From Osedax fenrisi (taxonomy: Eukaryota; Annelida; Polychaeta; Sabellida; Siboglinidae), in the NCBI GenBank assembly GCA_964019155.1, contig OZ025245.1, forward strand, positions 13,068,461 to 13,132,460: a stretch of 64,000 nt of DNA. The letters run 5' to 3'. Under the pieces are notes generated by a model that had not been told where the DNA came from, did no database searches, and worked only from the letters and a program-made list of their open reading frames with translations. Every line of letters begins with the position of its first letter. The stretch's first letter is position 1. Made by a program: the position numbers and the translations under genes. Shown in pieces: positions 23,325-33,438 of the stretch.

Positions 23325-23605
23325 CCACATACTTACACCTATACCTGACCTCTAGTTGTCTACACCTGACCTCTAATTATCTATACCTATAACGGATATA
23401 TTGAACCCTTACCAAACTTCTATTTATCTTCATTTTACCTCTAGTTTAGTCTACACCTATAACCCTGACATCTAATTATCTATACCTGTAAACTCACTTC
23501 ACTTCTAATTATTTATACCAGACCTCTAGATATTTACACATTTAGCCTAATCTATCTTCTGCTTATTTATACCTATACGCCTGTGTCTGACCTCTAGATA
23601 CCTGC
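23325..23605. repeat. Degenerate tandem repeat (ACCTCTAATTATCTATACCT-like)
   Basis: About ten imperfect copies of a 20-30 bp unit containing ACCTCTA and TATACCTATA. It lies immediately upstream of the lipoyl synthase-like exon. Confidence 0.6.
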
Positions 23606-23609
23606 CGTA

Positions 23610-25153
23610 GACCTCTATGACCTCAACAACAACAGTGAGGCAGACCTATACAGGAGGCATGATCACATCAAACACGGACCTGGGCTTGCTGACTTCATCT
23701 CCTCAGAGAGTCTCATCAAGAAGGATGGGGTAAGGTTGGTGTAGGTATGTGCCATATACTATGTGGTAATGTATACCCTATAGGGTATATGTAAGGGGTA
23801 AAATAGGGTATCTATAGGTAAGCGGTAAAGTAGGGTATAAGTATGGTGTAAGGGTATATTATGGAGTAAGGTAGGTATTGGTATATAGCATCTAGTACTA
23901 CCGTAGAGCTACAGCTATTACTGCAATTAATGTACAGTTAATGTACATATGATTCTCTAGTTTTGCTATTCAATGAATTAAGTTCAAACTAAAAAGTATC
24001 AAATACTTATCTTAATTGTAGTAAACATAATTATAATATTTATTAATAATATCTTGTCAATATAAATACAATACAAATGGGAACAACTGGATATAAAGTT
24101 ATATCTACACAATGTCAAATATATTTAAATCATATGCTTATTATATTGTCTGCGTTACCTATCTTAAAATTACTACAAAATATTTCATAATTAATCATGA
24201 AAATGGATAATTGTATTGAATGACTTTATCCATTATAATGCCCCCTACATGCATTGTGTAATAAACCTCTCTAATGAACAGACTAAGACTACCACCGTGG
24301 TTAAAGAAAGGCATACCTAACAAAAAGGAGGTGTCGCGTATTAAGAATACCCTCACTAAGAACAAACTACACACGGTTTGTGACTGCCTCCCTCTCTCCT
24401 GTATGTCATATAACATTATATTATAATATAAATATTATAATTTGATATAATATATTATAATATAATAGAATACAATATTATAACTATATAAATCTTAAAA
24501 TTCTGATAGAAAATAGCAATGGTTGTATTATAACATGCATTCTTATTTACTAGACAATGCTATTTTATTCATTAATTCACTATGCTATCTCACTCTTACG
24601 CACAATTTCTAAAGTGATAACTTTTTACTACTGACATCTATATAAAGTTGACCCTCTACACGCGTCTCCATAGAACTCTTTCTCTCTCATCCCTACACAT
24701 TACATCATCATTGAATATCTAATCTTGACTATCTCCTTAGTCAGTATGGTAAACTCTCAACCTCCCAACCCGGCATGTCTAGCTTACCTAGCCACTTTCC
24801 CACTATCATAGCCCTATTATAGTGTATAGGTTGGTATAGTGGGAGATTGGGCAGCCTCTATAGATCTCGAATACCTATTTATAGTTATTTTTTACAAATA
24901 CGTCTTACATAACAACTAATCGATTTCTATTTTACTATTCTACATGATTGATTGATGCATGCATTAATTCGTATTATAATTGTTAAAGTTAATAAACTGT
25001 TCCATATATATCCATGTAATCATTACTATTTCGTAATCGTATGTCACTCTCGTTCACCACCGACTACATACATTGATTGACAGGTATGCGGGGCATCCCA
25101 ACATCGGAGAATGTCACTCGAGACCCGTTGTAACGGCTACAGCTACTGTCATG
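23610..25153 (+). pseudogene. LIAS: Lipoyl synthase (LIAS/LipA) pseudogene, three exon remnants
   Basis: Exon A (about 23610 or 23654 to 23734) encodes HGPGLADFISSES and ends with a GTTGGT donor. Exon B (24282-24383, after an AACAG acceptor) encodes RLPPWLKKGIP, RIKNTL and LHTVC. Exon C (25084-25153, after a GACAG acceptor and before a GTTAGT donor) encodes HPNIGEC and TATATVM. These are consecutive segments of lipoyl synthase, the mitochondrial radical-SAM enzyme that inserts sulfur into octanoylated proteins. Exon phases fit if exon B ended at 24383, where the expected GT is CT. The middle cysteine of the CX4CX5C auxiliary cluster is His. A linker of about a dozen residues is missing before RLPPW. 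The radical-SAM exon and all later exons are absent. It retains introns, so it is a decayed gene duplicate and not a processed copy. Confidence 0.8.
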
Positions 25154-25259
25154 GTTAGTGGGGCTATACTACTTTCTTGTAGTCTTTGGTGGATTCATTG
25201 GTTAGTATGGATTTTATTATTTATAATCTATGGTAAATTAATTGGTTAGGTTTGCTCTA

Positions 25260-26025
25260 GCTAGATAATTATCTATTATAATCAAACAAATACAAATATG
25301 AATAATATATTGTAAAATCAATGTACAAATAAAATAGAATTTATGATATAATTAAATAAATACAAATACAAATATGAATAATATAATGTAAAATCAATGT
25401 ACAAATTAAATATAATTTATTAAATAATCAGAAATATAAATAGAAATATGAATAATATAATGTGAAATCAATGTAAAAATAAAATAGAATTTATAAAATA
25501 TAAATATGAATAATATAATGTAAAATCAATATAAAATGAAAATATAATTTATTAAATAATCAATTATATGAATAATATAATGTAAAATCATTGTTATAAT
25601 GAAATAGAATTTATAAAATAATCAAACACATACATATTAAATATTATATTAAAATAAAATAGAATTTATGAAATAAATACAAATATGAATAATATAATGT
25701 AAAATCTATGTAAAAATAAAATATATTTATTAAATAATCAAACATACAAATAATATAATGTAAAATCAATGTTAAAATAAAATAGAATTTATGAAATAAT
25801 CAAACAATATAAATAATGTATAACAGTATAATATAATGTAAAATTAAATAGAATTTATTAGATAATTATATTATAATCAAACAAATACAAATATGAATAA
25901 TATATTGTAAAATCAATGTACAAATAAAATAGAATTTATGAAATAAAAATATACAAAAATGAATATAATGTAATATCAATGTAAAAATTAAATAATCAGA
26001 AATATAAATAGAAATATTTTGTGAA
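25260..26025. repeat. AT-rich degenerate satellite, ~70-90 bp units
   Basis: About ten units containing GAATAATATAATGTAAAATC, AATGTAAAAATAAAATAG and AATTTATGAAATAATCAAAC. Units vary by small indels. No coding capacity. Confidence 0.8.
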
Positions 26026-26086
26026 TCTATGTAATTATAAACTTTAATAACTAGATACTACCATTGCCTATGTATATATATATATA

Positions 26087-26267
26087 TTAACGCAGTTATT
26101 ACCCTCCTCGTACAGGGGCATACTATTAGGCAGTTTCACTCTTGTTCCGGTTTCTCCTGCCAAAGAACAGGCTGCCACTCCGTATAAAGACTCGGCTACC
26201 CATCCTACCATACTCCCGCTACTCTTCCTGTACTGGCCTCCACTCCTCCCAATTCTAGCCCTCATAC
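26087..26267 (+). repeat. Dispersed repeat R1, copy 2
   Basis: Begins TTAACGCAGTTATTACCCTC right after an AT run and ends at TCTAGCCCTCATA, as in the copy at 2449-2655. A TGAATGAATGAATG tail-like repeat follows at 26309-26325, resembling an L2 3' tail read on the minus strand. Confidence 0.7.
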
Positions 26268-26516
26268 ATATATTACACATACTAGCCACGTCCCTCTTGC
26301 CTATATTTGAATGAATGAATGAATTTTATTTACCGAATATTTGCTATAATAATCGGAGGGATATCCAGAAGCTATGTTTAGCTTATACTAAGGATAAAGT
26401 CTATTTCCCAAGTCATTCCTACCCATACGTCCCCTTCTACCCCAGTCCCTCCTACTACTCCTACCAATACCGGCTTAATCCTTCCTGCATCTCTCGCCCG
26501 TACTAACTCAGTCCCG

Positions 26517-27062
26517 ATGGTCACTCCAGATCAATTACCGTCTACCCGCCCCTCCCCGTGCCCCTCCCCTGCCCCTATCGATATGACGACTAGTAATGTG
26601 AGGTTGCTGGCGGGAAAGAAGGCATCTACCGACCCGTTTATCCGTAGATCGTGTAGCGTAGATGCTTCTAGTACCGCTAGCTCCTCTACGAGAACTCCGA
26701 GCCGGGGCGGGGGAACACGACAAATCAGCATAGAGTTCCCGGTAGCATCCGATATCAATGCTTGTTCCATTGATGTCAGCGTCAAATATAAGTCGGGAGG
26801 TTGGAGAATACTGAACCGTATATCAGCCAGCAGATTAGGCTCCCCCCTTTCCCGCAATCACTACGGTAGCGGAAGTAGGGGTCCCGACGGGCGTAGATCC
26901 GTAAGCAGTTCACGTGGATACCAGCGAAGAAGGCATCTGTGGTCAGACTCGGATGGCGATATCCAGCACACAACTCGCGATAGGCGTATTGAGAGTGCTG
27001 ACGCTCGTCACGTGATCTCGGATCTGAATACGGCCCGAGCTCCGACATGGCCAGAAGGCTAG
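26517..27062 (+). CDS. Hypothetical 181-aa ORF in a GC-rich island
   Basis: An open frame from ATG 26517 to TAG 27060-27062 in DNA that is visibly richer in G+C than anything around it. The protein is rich in Ser, Arg, Pro and Thr. It has a low-complexity N-terminus (PSPCPSPAP) and an Arg/Ser-rich C-terminal half (GRRSVSSSRGYQRRRHLWSD). The middle segment RQISIEFPVASDINACSIDV looks more ordered. No domain is recognised. Minus-strand frames over the same DNA are also open, which weakens the call. It could be a single-copy exon, an unknown transposon ORF or a remnant. No splice sites or promoter were identified with confidence. Confidence 0.35.
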   Translation: MVTPDQLPSTRPSPCPSPAPIDMTTSNVRLLAGKKASTDPFIRRSCSVDASSTASSSTRTPSRGGGTRQISIEFPVASDINACSIDVSVKYKSGGWRILNRISASRLGSPLSRNHYGSGSRGPDGRRSVSSSRGYQRRRHLWSDSDGDIQHTTRDRRIESADARHVISDLNTARAPTWPEG

Positions 27063-27332
27063 GATGAAACAACGAGAGTAACCTGCAGTAACTAACTGTA
27101 TTTATTATGAATGTACCACGAAACACAGGTTAACATAACGCAATATATAAATAAATATAAACGAAAATATTGCTTTTTTTTTTACATATTTCTCTATATA
27201 TATATCCTTACAATCTTCATCTTCTATAGTTTCATTCATTGAGCAACGTAAAATCTACAAGTTAGCTATTTCCTATGCGAAATCTAGCTATTAACTCGTG
27301 TTTTAAACGATCTTGCTTCTGATAACCAATTC

Positions 27333-27450
27333 TCAATTATCACCCAATTTCTCAGCTACCTTTGGTGAGTAATGTTTTGGAAAGAGTTGTATATCGTCAA
27401 TTAATCTCCTATTTAAACGCCGATAATCTCCATCTTTCTCAGCTGAGTAG
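27333..27450 (+). pseudogene. Non-LTR reverse transcriptase fragment
   Basis: Plus-strand translation contains NYHPISQLPLVSNVLERVVY followed by RQLISYLNADNL. This is the conserved RT block also seen in the 17-kb element (NYRPISNLSILSKTLERVVS). A one-base shift separates it from the upstream residues, and the downstream part is lost. Confidence 0.75.
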
Positions 27451-28110
27451 TTTTTTTATTTTCATCATCCAGTGCTTTCTATACGCTTGACCACCTGTCC
27501 CGACTACACCTGCTTTGAGTTAGAGACCTTTCTTTCTTATGATTTATTTCATATCTATCTGAACGTAGTAGCAATGTAAAAATATAGTATTATTATTCTT
27601 CCCCTTCTCCTATGAAATATGGTCGTGGATGTGATACTACATAGTGACCCCCCCCCTCACTATTTATAAATGGGTTTACATATCTTTGTACCCCCCTCAA
27701 AAATAATTTAATAATTTGTAAATAATTTAGACAATTTAATGTTAGTAGCGATTATTAGTATATTATAATATTTGATTTTTAGTAACAATATTATCAATAC
27801 CTAATATAATGATATAAAAAACGTTGACAACTTTTCTAGCCATATATAATATGTAATACAAAATATGTTTATAGTTGTATTAGCAAAGATCAAACTTTAT
27901 TATTCCAGAAAAACTGGTACAACAAATTGCAATGGATGTATTGGTGTAATGAAAAGGAAGTGTTTTTCCACCATGATATTCAATATTATAAAAAAAATGA
28001 TATACAAAAATAATAATATTATTCTGATAGCTATATTTACTTCTATAAGATAACTAGGTCAAGAAAACATAGCTTTTAGTTGTAAATAACATTTCGAGGT
28101 TTATTCCTCA
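27451..28110. other. Intergenic DNA, no gene seen
   Basis: Includes C-rich patches CCCCCCCTC near 27648 and CCCCCCTC near 27692. A 62-codon frame at 27865-28053 has no recognisable features. Confidence 0.5.
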
Positions 28111-28116
28111 AACTAT

Positions 28117-28359
28117 CCAGCTAACTGTAAGAGCAGCATATGCTAGAGCCTCAAATGTTTACATTGTGCCATTATGCTGCTATTAAATGTCTATTATGCT
28201 GCTATAAATTTGTCATGCTATTATGCTGCTGTTATGCTGCCATTATGCTAATATGACAAATTTACAGCAGCATAATAGACATTTAATATCAGCATAATAG
28301 GACAATGTAAAATTTGAGACTCTAGCATATGCTGTTATGCTGCTCTTGCTGTTTGCTGG
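28117..28359. mobile_element. 243-bp foldback MITE (CCAGCAAACAG family)
   Basis: Nearly the whole element folds back on itself. The left arm has AAGAGCAGCATATGCTAGAG, CTCAAATGTTTACATTGT and TATTATGCTGCTATTAAATG, and the right arm carries their complements. Ends are CCAGC and GCTGG. A smaller relative is at 13323-13426. It belongs to no superfamily I can name, because the target duplication is unclear. Confidence 0.8.
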
Positions 28360-28914
28360 GTATTAAATAAGGTATACATTAATGTATCAATTAGACGCAT
28401 GTTTGGTTAAATATGGTTACTGAAAATACTAAGAAAATACATCTATTATCATGGAAAATTCGAAATGAGATTCTTGAATTATTTACACATGCACTCTTAA
28501 GATATATTATTAAATACATTATTAAATAGACGGCTGCTACAATAAAATGTGTGACGGCACATATGATATTTCAGGTAATTAAAGTTTTATATAACGATTA
28601 TAATTATTATATATTAATAATTAATTATATTACAAAACTTTTCATGAAACGAACAAGAATCGATAGTTATTCGGCATGTCTAAGTAAACCTCGAAGTTAC
28701 ATAAATATGAGTGTCTATACGAAATAGTTAATATTAAGACACTTTAGCAAATATACATTGGATACAATTATAATTGTATATATATACATTAATAATATGT
28801 TGTTTGATGCGAGAGAATATACGAGGTAATATATTATGGTAATATATAATACATGATGGAGCATGTAATATGACAGGAAGATACAATGGTATAAAGGCTT
28901 TAATATTACAGGAA
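28360..28914. other. AT-rich spacer, no gene seen
   Basis: No coding or transposon feature recognised before the hAT transposase relic. Confidence 0.5.
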
Positions 28915-28920
28915 AACTAA

Positions 28921-29179
28921 TGGCATATTATACTCATTGCACAGCTCATTTAGTAAATATAGTTGTTCAATATGTTAGCAAATCGGATTATATTATATCT
29001 ATATTAACTATAGTTAATGAAATAGGATACTTGTACTATAATTCTATACAATTTAGAAATACTCACATATCTTATAAATTAAATAAATTGTGTATACTCG
29101 AGTTAGCGATCTCTGGATAATAAGAAAGGTCGCTATAAAAGATAAACTCGAATATTACAAAGAAATGCGTTCGTCTTTA
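28921..29179 (+). pseudogene. hAT transposase relic, 5' fragment
   Basis: Translation includes YTHCTAHLVNIVVQYVSK, resembling the H-C-x-x-H-x-x-N-L-V-V segment of hAT-type transposases. The frame is stopped once (near 29118) and continues as KEMRSSL up to the gypsy insertion. The reading frame resumes directly after the gypsy element as DEMILQNYIT, so both sides were one gene. Fragments between the two conserved blocks are missing or diverged. Confidence 0.6.
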
Positions 29180-29518
29180 TGTGGTAGAGCTGGTGAAGCG
29201 AGTGTTTAGGCTGCGGGACAGGTATCTAGAGAGAAGCTGCAATGACGCATCTAGGAAGGCCGTTGCTAAGCGCGATTAGTGCGTGCGTCGTGTTCATTGA
29301 TACGTGACGGCGTGCGACAAAGTGTGGATGTCGCCACATTTATCATTGTGTTATTATTATATTACTTTAACGCATCGCATTTCTAATTATTGTTTACCGT
29401 GCATAATCAGAGGACACAACGGTTTGTGTTTATTATGTATCTTTCAGTGTTTAATGTATATATGTTTTAGAGTTTAATAAACGTATTCAACAACAAGAAT
29501 CTCTACCTCTCTGTTACA
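29180..29518 (+). repeat. Gypsy 5' LTR (339 bp)
   Basis: Starts TGTGGTAGAGC and ends CTCTGTTACA. It differs from the 3' LTR at about four positions, in two adjacent pairs near the middle. It carries a CAGTGTTTAATG/TTTAATAAACG region near its 3' end that could serve as the polyadenylation signal. Confidence 0.95.
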
Positions 29519-30203
29519 TTTGGCGCACTCGGCAGGATACAAAGATTTGGACTCTTTTGATCCTAGACTACGGAAGGAGGAATTACATAATCTGTAGAAG
29601 TCCTGGAATTCCGCTAGTAACACGCGTGAAGCTTTATATATATATATAGTCGTGACATCTAATATATATATACGATAACTTGACAATTTCAAGTTGAAAT
29701 ACGGCGTATTGAAATTATTACGTAATAATAATTTGTTTATTCTATTCTAACAATAGAACCGAGTTACGTAACCGTATAGCGAATATATTTTACACCGCTA
29801 TTATATATTACGCATTTATAGTGTATTGCATATACATACCGATATCGGAGATATTGTATATAATTTGTTTATTCTATTCTAACAATAGAACCGAGTTACG
29901 TAACCGTATAGCGAATCTATTTTACACCGCTATTATATATTACGCATTTATACATACCGATATCGGAGATATTGGTTATTTTACTAGTGAATATATTCTA
30001 GTTGTTATCATTCATATTATAAGCGTCTTATTGAACACGTTTAGCCCGCACTATAGAGCGTAGAGGCACGCTTGCCGAAAGTGGGTCGGACCAGCTTATC
30101 CGAGGGTAAACGTTCCAACGCCTAGGCATAAGCTAATGGTGCTGTAGTTATTGCGGGGTTGAACACTCGAGTCAAACGAGTGAGTCAAGTTGTTGAGCTA
30201 GAT
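29519..30203 (+). other. Gypsy leader with internal tandem duplication
   Basis: The untranslated leader contains a 142-bp unit starting ATTTGTTTATTCTATTCTAA at 29731. It is repeated from about 29873 with a small deletion. Both copies contain GAACCGAGTTACGTAACCG and GATATCGGAGATATTG. Confidence 0.8.
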
Positions 30204-31127
30204 ATGCCACAGGCAGACTTTACGAGTAATGAGAGTCAGTACTCTGATACAAAACCGGCGATGAAGGTATGTACATCGGTACATCGTCCACAATACGTAA
30301 ATAGGAGGCGTGATCTAGAGTGTTTCAATGGTACTAATGGAATAGATGTAGAGGATTGGGTAGAGGATGTCAAAGAACATCTGAGTGGGACAGGTTATGA
30401 TGCGGAGTATATGGCGGAGTTTGTTAGGGATCATGTGATGGTTATAGCTAAACGGGAGTTAAGGGCGCGGAAGCTATGCAAACCGGGAGTAGAGGTTAGC
30501 GACATGTATGACGCATTAATCAGTACTTTTGGTAATCTGGGGGATGAAGATATGGCCTTGGAAACTTTCTATTCCAGAAGTCAAGAAACCGACGAATCCA
30601 TTTTGGAACTATCTTTATCACAATGCGGATTATGGGATAAAGTGGGTAATGATAAGGGCCGGGATAAAGCGTTAAAAGCGAGATTAACCGGTGCGGTTAA
30701 TGACAAGGGGTTAGGACAGGAACTGCGGCGTTTACAGCTAGAGCAACCATTATTAAGATTTATACTTTTCCTCGCTAGAGCTATAGCGTGGGTGAAGGAA
30801 AATAAGAAAATATCTAAAGTTATTGCACAAGTAGGCGTAAGCGGTAACAATCAGTTGGGAGATCAGAGGGAAACTGTACAAAGTCAGATTGATAAATTAA
30901 CAGTATTTGTTGGGAAATTAACCGAAGAGGTGCAACGGGATAGGGAGTCAGGGCCATCTAGATTTGCAGGTAGGTTTTGGGTTTGTGGGGCGCTAGGGCA
31001 TAGAGCGGTACAGTGCGAGAGAAACGGGCAAGTTAGAGGCCAGCTGAGATGGCAAGGTAGGGGTCAGTATCAAGGATATGATCATGGTCGGGGTAACATC
31101 CAGAGATATAACCAGGAAAACGAGTAG
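30204..31127 (+). CDS. Gypsy gag-like protein
   Basis: An open frame from ATG 30204 to TAG 31127 (307 codons plus stop). The first part resembles a gag capsid (FNGTNGIDVEDWVEDVKEHL, then YSRSQETDESILEL). The C-terminus has a single zinc-knuckle-like motif, WVCGALGHRAVQC. The first Cys of the CCHC set is replaced by Phe, so metal binding is doubtful. A Gly/Arg/Gln-rich tail follows, suited to RNA binding. The protease frame overlaps the end of gag in the -1 frame. That is a common arrangement for pol expression in this group. Confidence 0.75.
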   Translation: MPQADFTSNESQYSDTKPAMKVCTSVHRPQYVNRRRDLECFNGTNGIDVEDWVEDVKEHLSGTGYDAEYMAEFVRDHVMVIAKRELRARKLCKPGVEVSDMYDALISTFGNLGDEDMALETFYSRSQETDESILELSLSQCGLWDKVGNDKGRDKALKARLTGAVNDKGLGQELRRLQLEQPLLRFILFLARAIAWVKENKKISKVIAQVGVSGNNQLGDQRETVQSQIDKLTVFVGKLTEEVQRDRESGPSRFAGRFWVCGALGHRAVQCERNGQVRGQLRWQGRGQYQGYDHGRGNIQRYNQENE

Positions 31128-31789
31128 CTCCATCTCCGATGCGACCGCATTCGGAGAGGAGCAAATATATTGCGGCAGTCAGAAGTAAATCTGGACCGAT
31201 ACTCGGGAGTAGCCCAAAGGTACAGATAGTAGTTCAAGGGGTTGAATGTAGGGTAATGATAGATACTGGGGCGGATATTTCTTGTATCAACGTAGAATGG
31301 TTTAATAAGACATGGAGAGTTGTAGAGGTGCGTCAATTAGATGTGGTAGTGAGAGGTGCTGGTGGGAAGAAGATAAAATTGTATGGCTACGTGGAGTTAG
31401 ATGTATTAATTCTGGGAATTCAGGGAGAGTTAAAGGGAATGGGATTCCTGCTTATAGATAGAATAACACAACCCAGCGTAATACTGGGGAGTAACATATT
31501 TCAGTATATGTCTGATAGCTTTCAGGTACATGAGATAAGTAATATACCTTGGTTAGGGGTCTTGGACTTGTATAGGAATAAGAAAAGGGCGCTAGGCGAG
31601 GGAGTAGAACGGGTGGTGGAGGTTAAGGTGGTACAGGAGATACAACTTAAACCGGGTGTAAGTCAAATGGTAGAGTGTGATAGTGGGAAAGTATGTTGTA
31701 TGGGCCTAATTAAGGGTGTGGAGGGATATAGTGTAGTCATTAGTCCGGGCTTAACCAAGTGGAGGGAGGTAAGGTATGGGTGGATATAA
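31097..31789 (+). pseudogene. Gypsy protease
   Basis: Frame -1 relative to gag. It carries the aspartic protease active site VMIDTGADISCINVEWF and the later ILGSNIFQYM flap/core block. It would process Gag-Pol. The frame is lost near 31760-31789, and pol continues in another frame as VWVDISNYSDKEV. A frame change is therefore present between protease and RT. Confidence 0.75.
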
Positions 31790-33438
31790 GTAATTATTCT
31801 GACAAGGAAGTAGTGATAAAGGCGGGAAAAAGAATAGCGATTCTAACGACAGGGGTGACAGTGGTGAAAGAAGATGAAGGTGATGTGGAACGGTGTGTGG
31901 AAATGGCTATGACTGCTATGGATAGTATCGTACATGTACATAAGTAGATGTGTACATATGTACATATGTACATAAGTAGATGTACATCACGTATGTCTAA
32001 GGAACAAACTGCCCAAGTTAGGGAGTTAGTGACTAGACATAGTAGGGTATTCAGTAGTGGAGAACATGATGTAGGGTTCTCAGACCAAGTTCCACACAGC
32101 ATTGAATTAACCGATAACATACCTATACGTTTACCACATCGGAGAATTCCACCTAACCAATGGGAGGAGGTGAAGACTTATATAGAGGCGCATTTATCAG
32201 CGGGAATCATCAGACCAAGTACCTCACCGTACAGTAGTCCTATGGTTCTCGTTAAAAAGAAAGATGGATCTATTAGAGTATGCGTAGATTTTAGACAATT
32301 AAATGCAAAGACAATCAGGGATGCGCATCCTATACTAAGGATCGAGGAAGCCCTAGATTGTCTAAGCGGGGCTGAGTATTTCTCGACATTAGATTTATCC
32401 CATGGGTTTCTGCAATGCGCGCTAGACAAAAAGAACATACAAAAGACAGCTTTTAGTTGCGGGGCTTATGGTCTGTATGAATATACCAGGATACCGATGG
32501 GTTTGATCAACGCTCCAGCCACATTTTCGCGTTTAATGCAAGCGTGTCTAAAGGAGGAAAACTTACGAACGCTAGTGCTATATATTGACGATGTCCTGGT
32601 ATTTAGTAAGTCTTGGGGAGAAATGTTAGAGCGACTGGATAATGTATTTAAAAGGTTAAGTAGTTTTGGGTTGAAATTGAAAGCAAGAAAATGTAGATTT
32701 TTTCAAGAAAAAACTATATATTTAGGGTACGTTGTATCTAAGGAAGGGGTATCTGCTGATCCGGAAAAGGTACGGACGATACAGGATTGGCCAGTTCCAT
32801 CGGATAAGAAGGATGTAAGATCTTTTCTGGGACTGGCATCCTATTACCGGAAGTTCATTAAAGGATTCGCGGCAATTTCAAAACCTTTAAATACATTGTT
32901 AGCCAAGGATGAAAATTTCATATGGAGTGACAAATGTAGTAGTTCTTTCAATGAATTGAAGATCTGTTTATTAAGTTCACCTATTCTAGGTTATCCAAAT
33001 TTCCAGGAACCTTTCATCCTTGAAACGGATACGAGCTTATTAGGATTGGGGGCAATCCTTTCTCAAGGGGAGGGAGGAGAGAGGCGAGTAATTGCATATG
33101 CGAGTAGGGGTTTGAGGGGACCAGAAAGGAATGAGGCTAATTATAGTAGTATGCGGTTAGAACTACTCGCGTTGAAATGGGCACTAACCGAGAAATTCCG
33201 CGATTATTGTCTAAGCAGTAAGATAGTTGCGTACACTGATAATAACCCCCTTAGTCGAATTAAGGAATGTAAACTATCAGCTACCGACATGAGATGGGTG
33301 GCACAGATAGTGCAAATCGACATAGTAATCAAATACAAGCCAGGTAGAGCAAATGGGAATGCGTATAGTTTGAGCAGGAATGAGAGAGTAGAGGGTAGAA
33401 TAATGGATCAGGGGGGGCTAGTAGAGGTATACCTATAG
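31760..33438 (+). pseudogene. Gypsy reverse transcriptase and RNase H
   Basis: An in-frame TAG at 31945-31947, inside a TGTACATA-repeat stretch, precedes the RT. RT blocks follow: PYSSPMVLVKKKDGSIRVCV, FSTLDLSHGF, PMGLINAPATF and LYIDDVLVFS (YIDD active site). RNase H shows FILETDTSLLGLGAIL, RLELLALKWAL and YTDNNPL. The usual D-A-L-S-R end reads Y-S-L-S-R, so one acidic position is lost. The frame ends just after a G7 run at about 33413-33419, and integrase continues in a different frame. Confidence 0.8.

Noticed and set aside
24715..24860. Possible extra LIAS exon between exons B and C
   Set aside because: Translation does not match lipoyl synthase, and the phases of exons B and C already join without it.
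26531..27126. Minus-strand ORFs over the GC-rich island
   Set aside because: They overlap the plus-strand 181-codon frame and have no clear domain. High GC reduces stops in all frames, so none is strongly supported.
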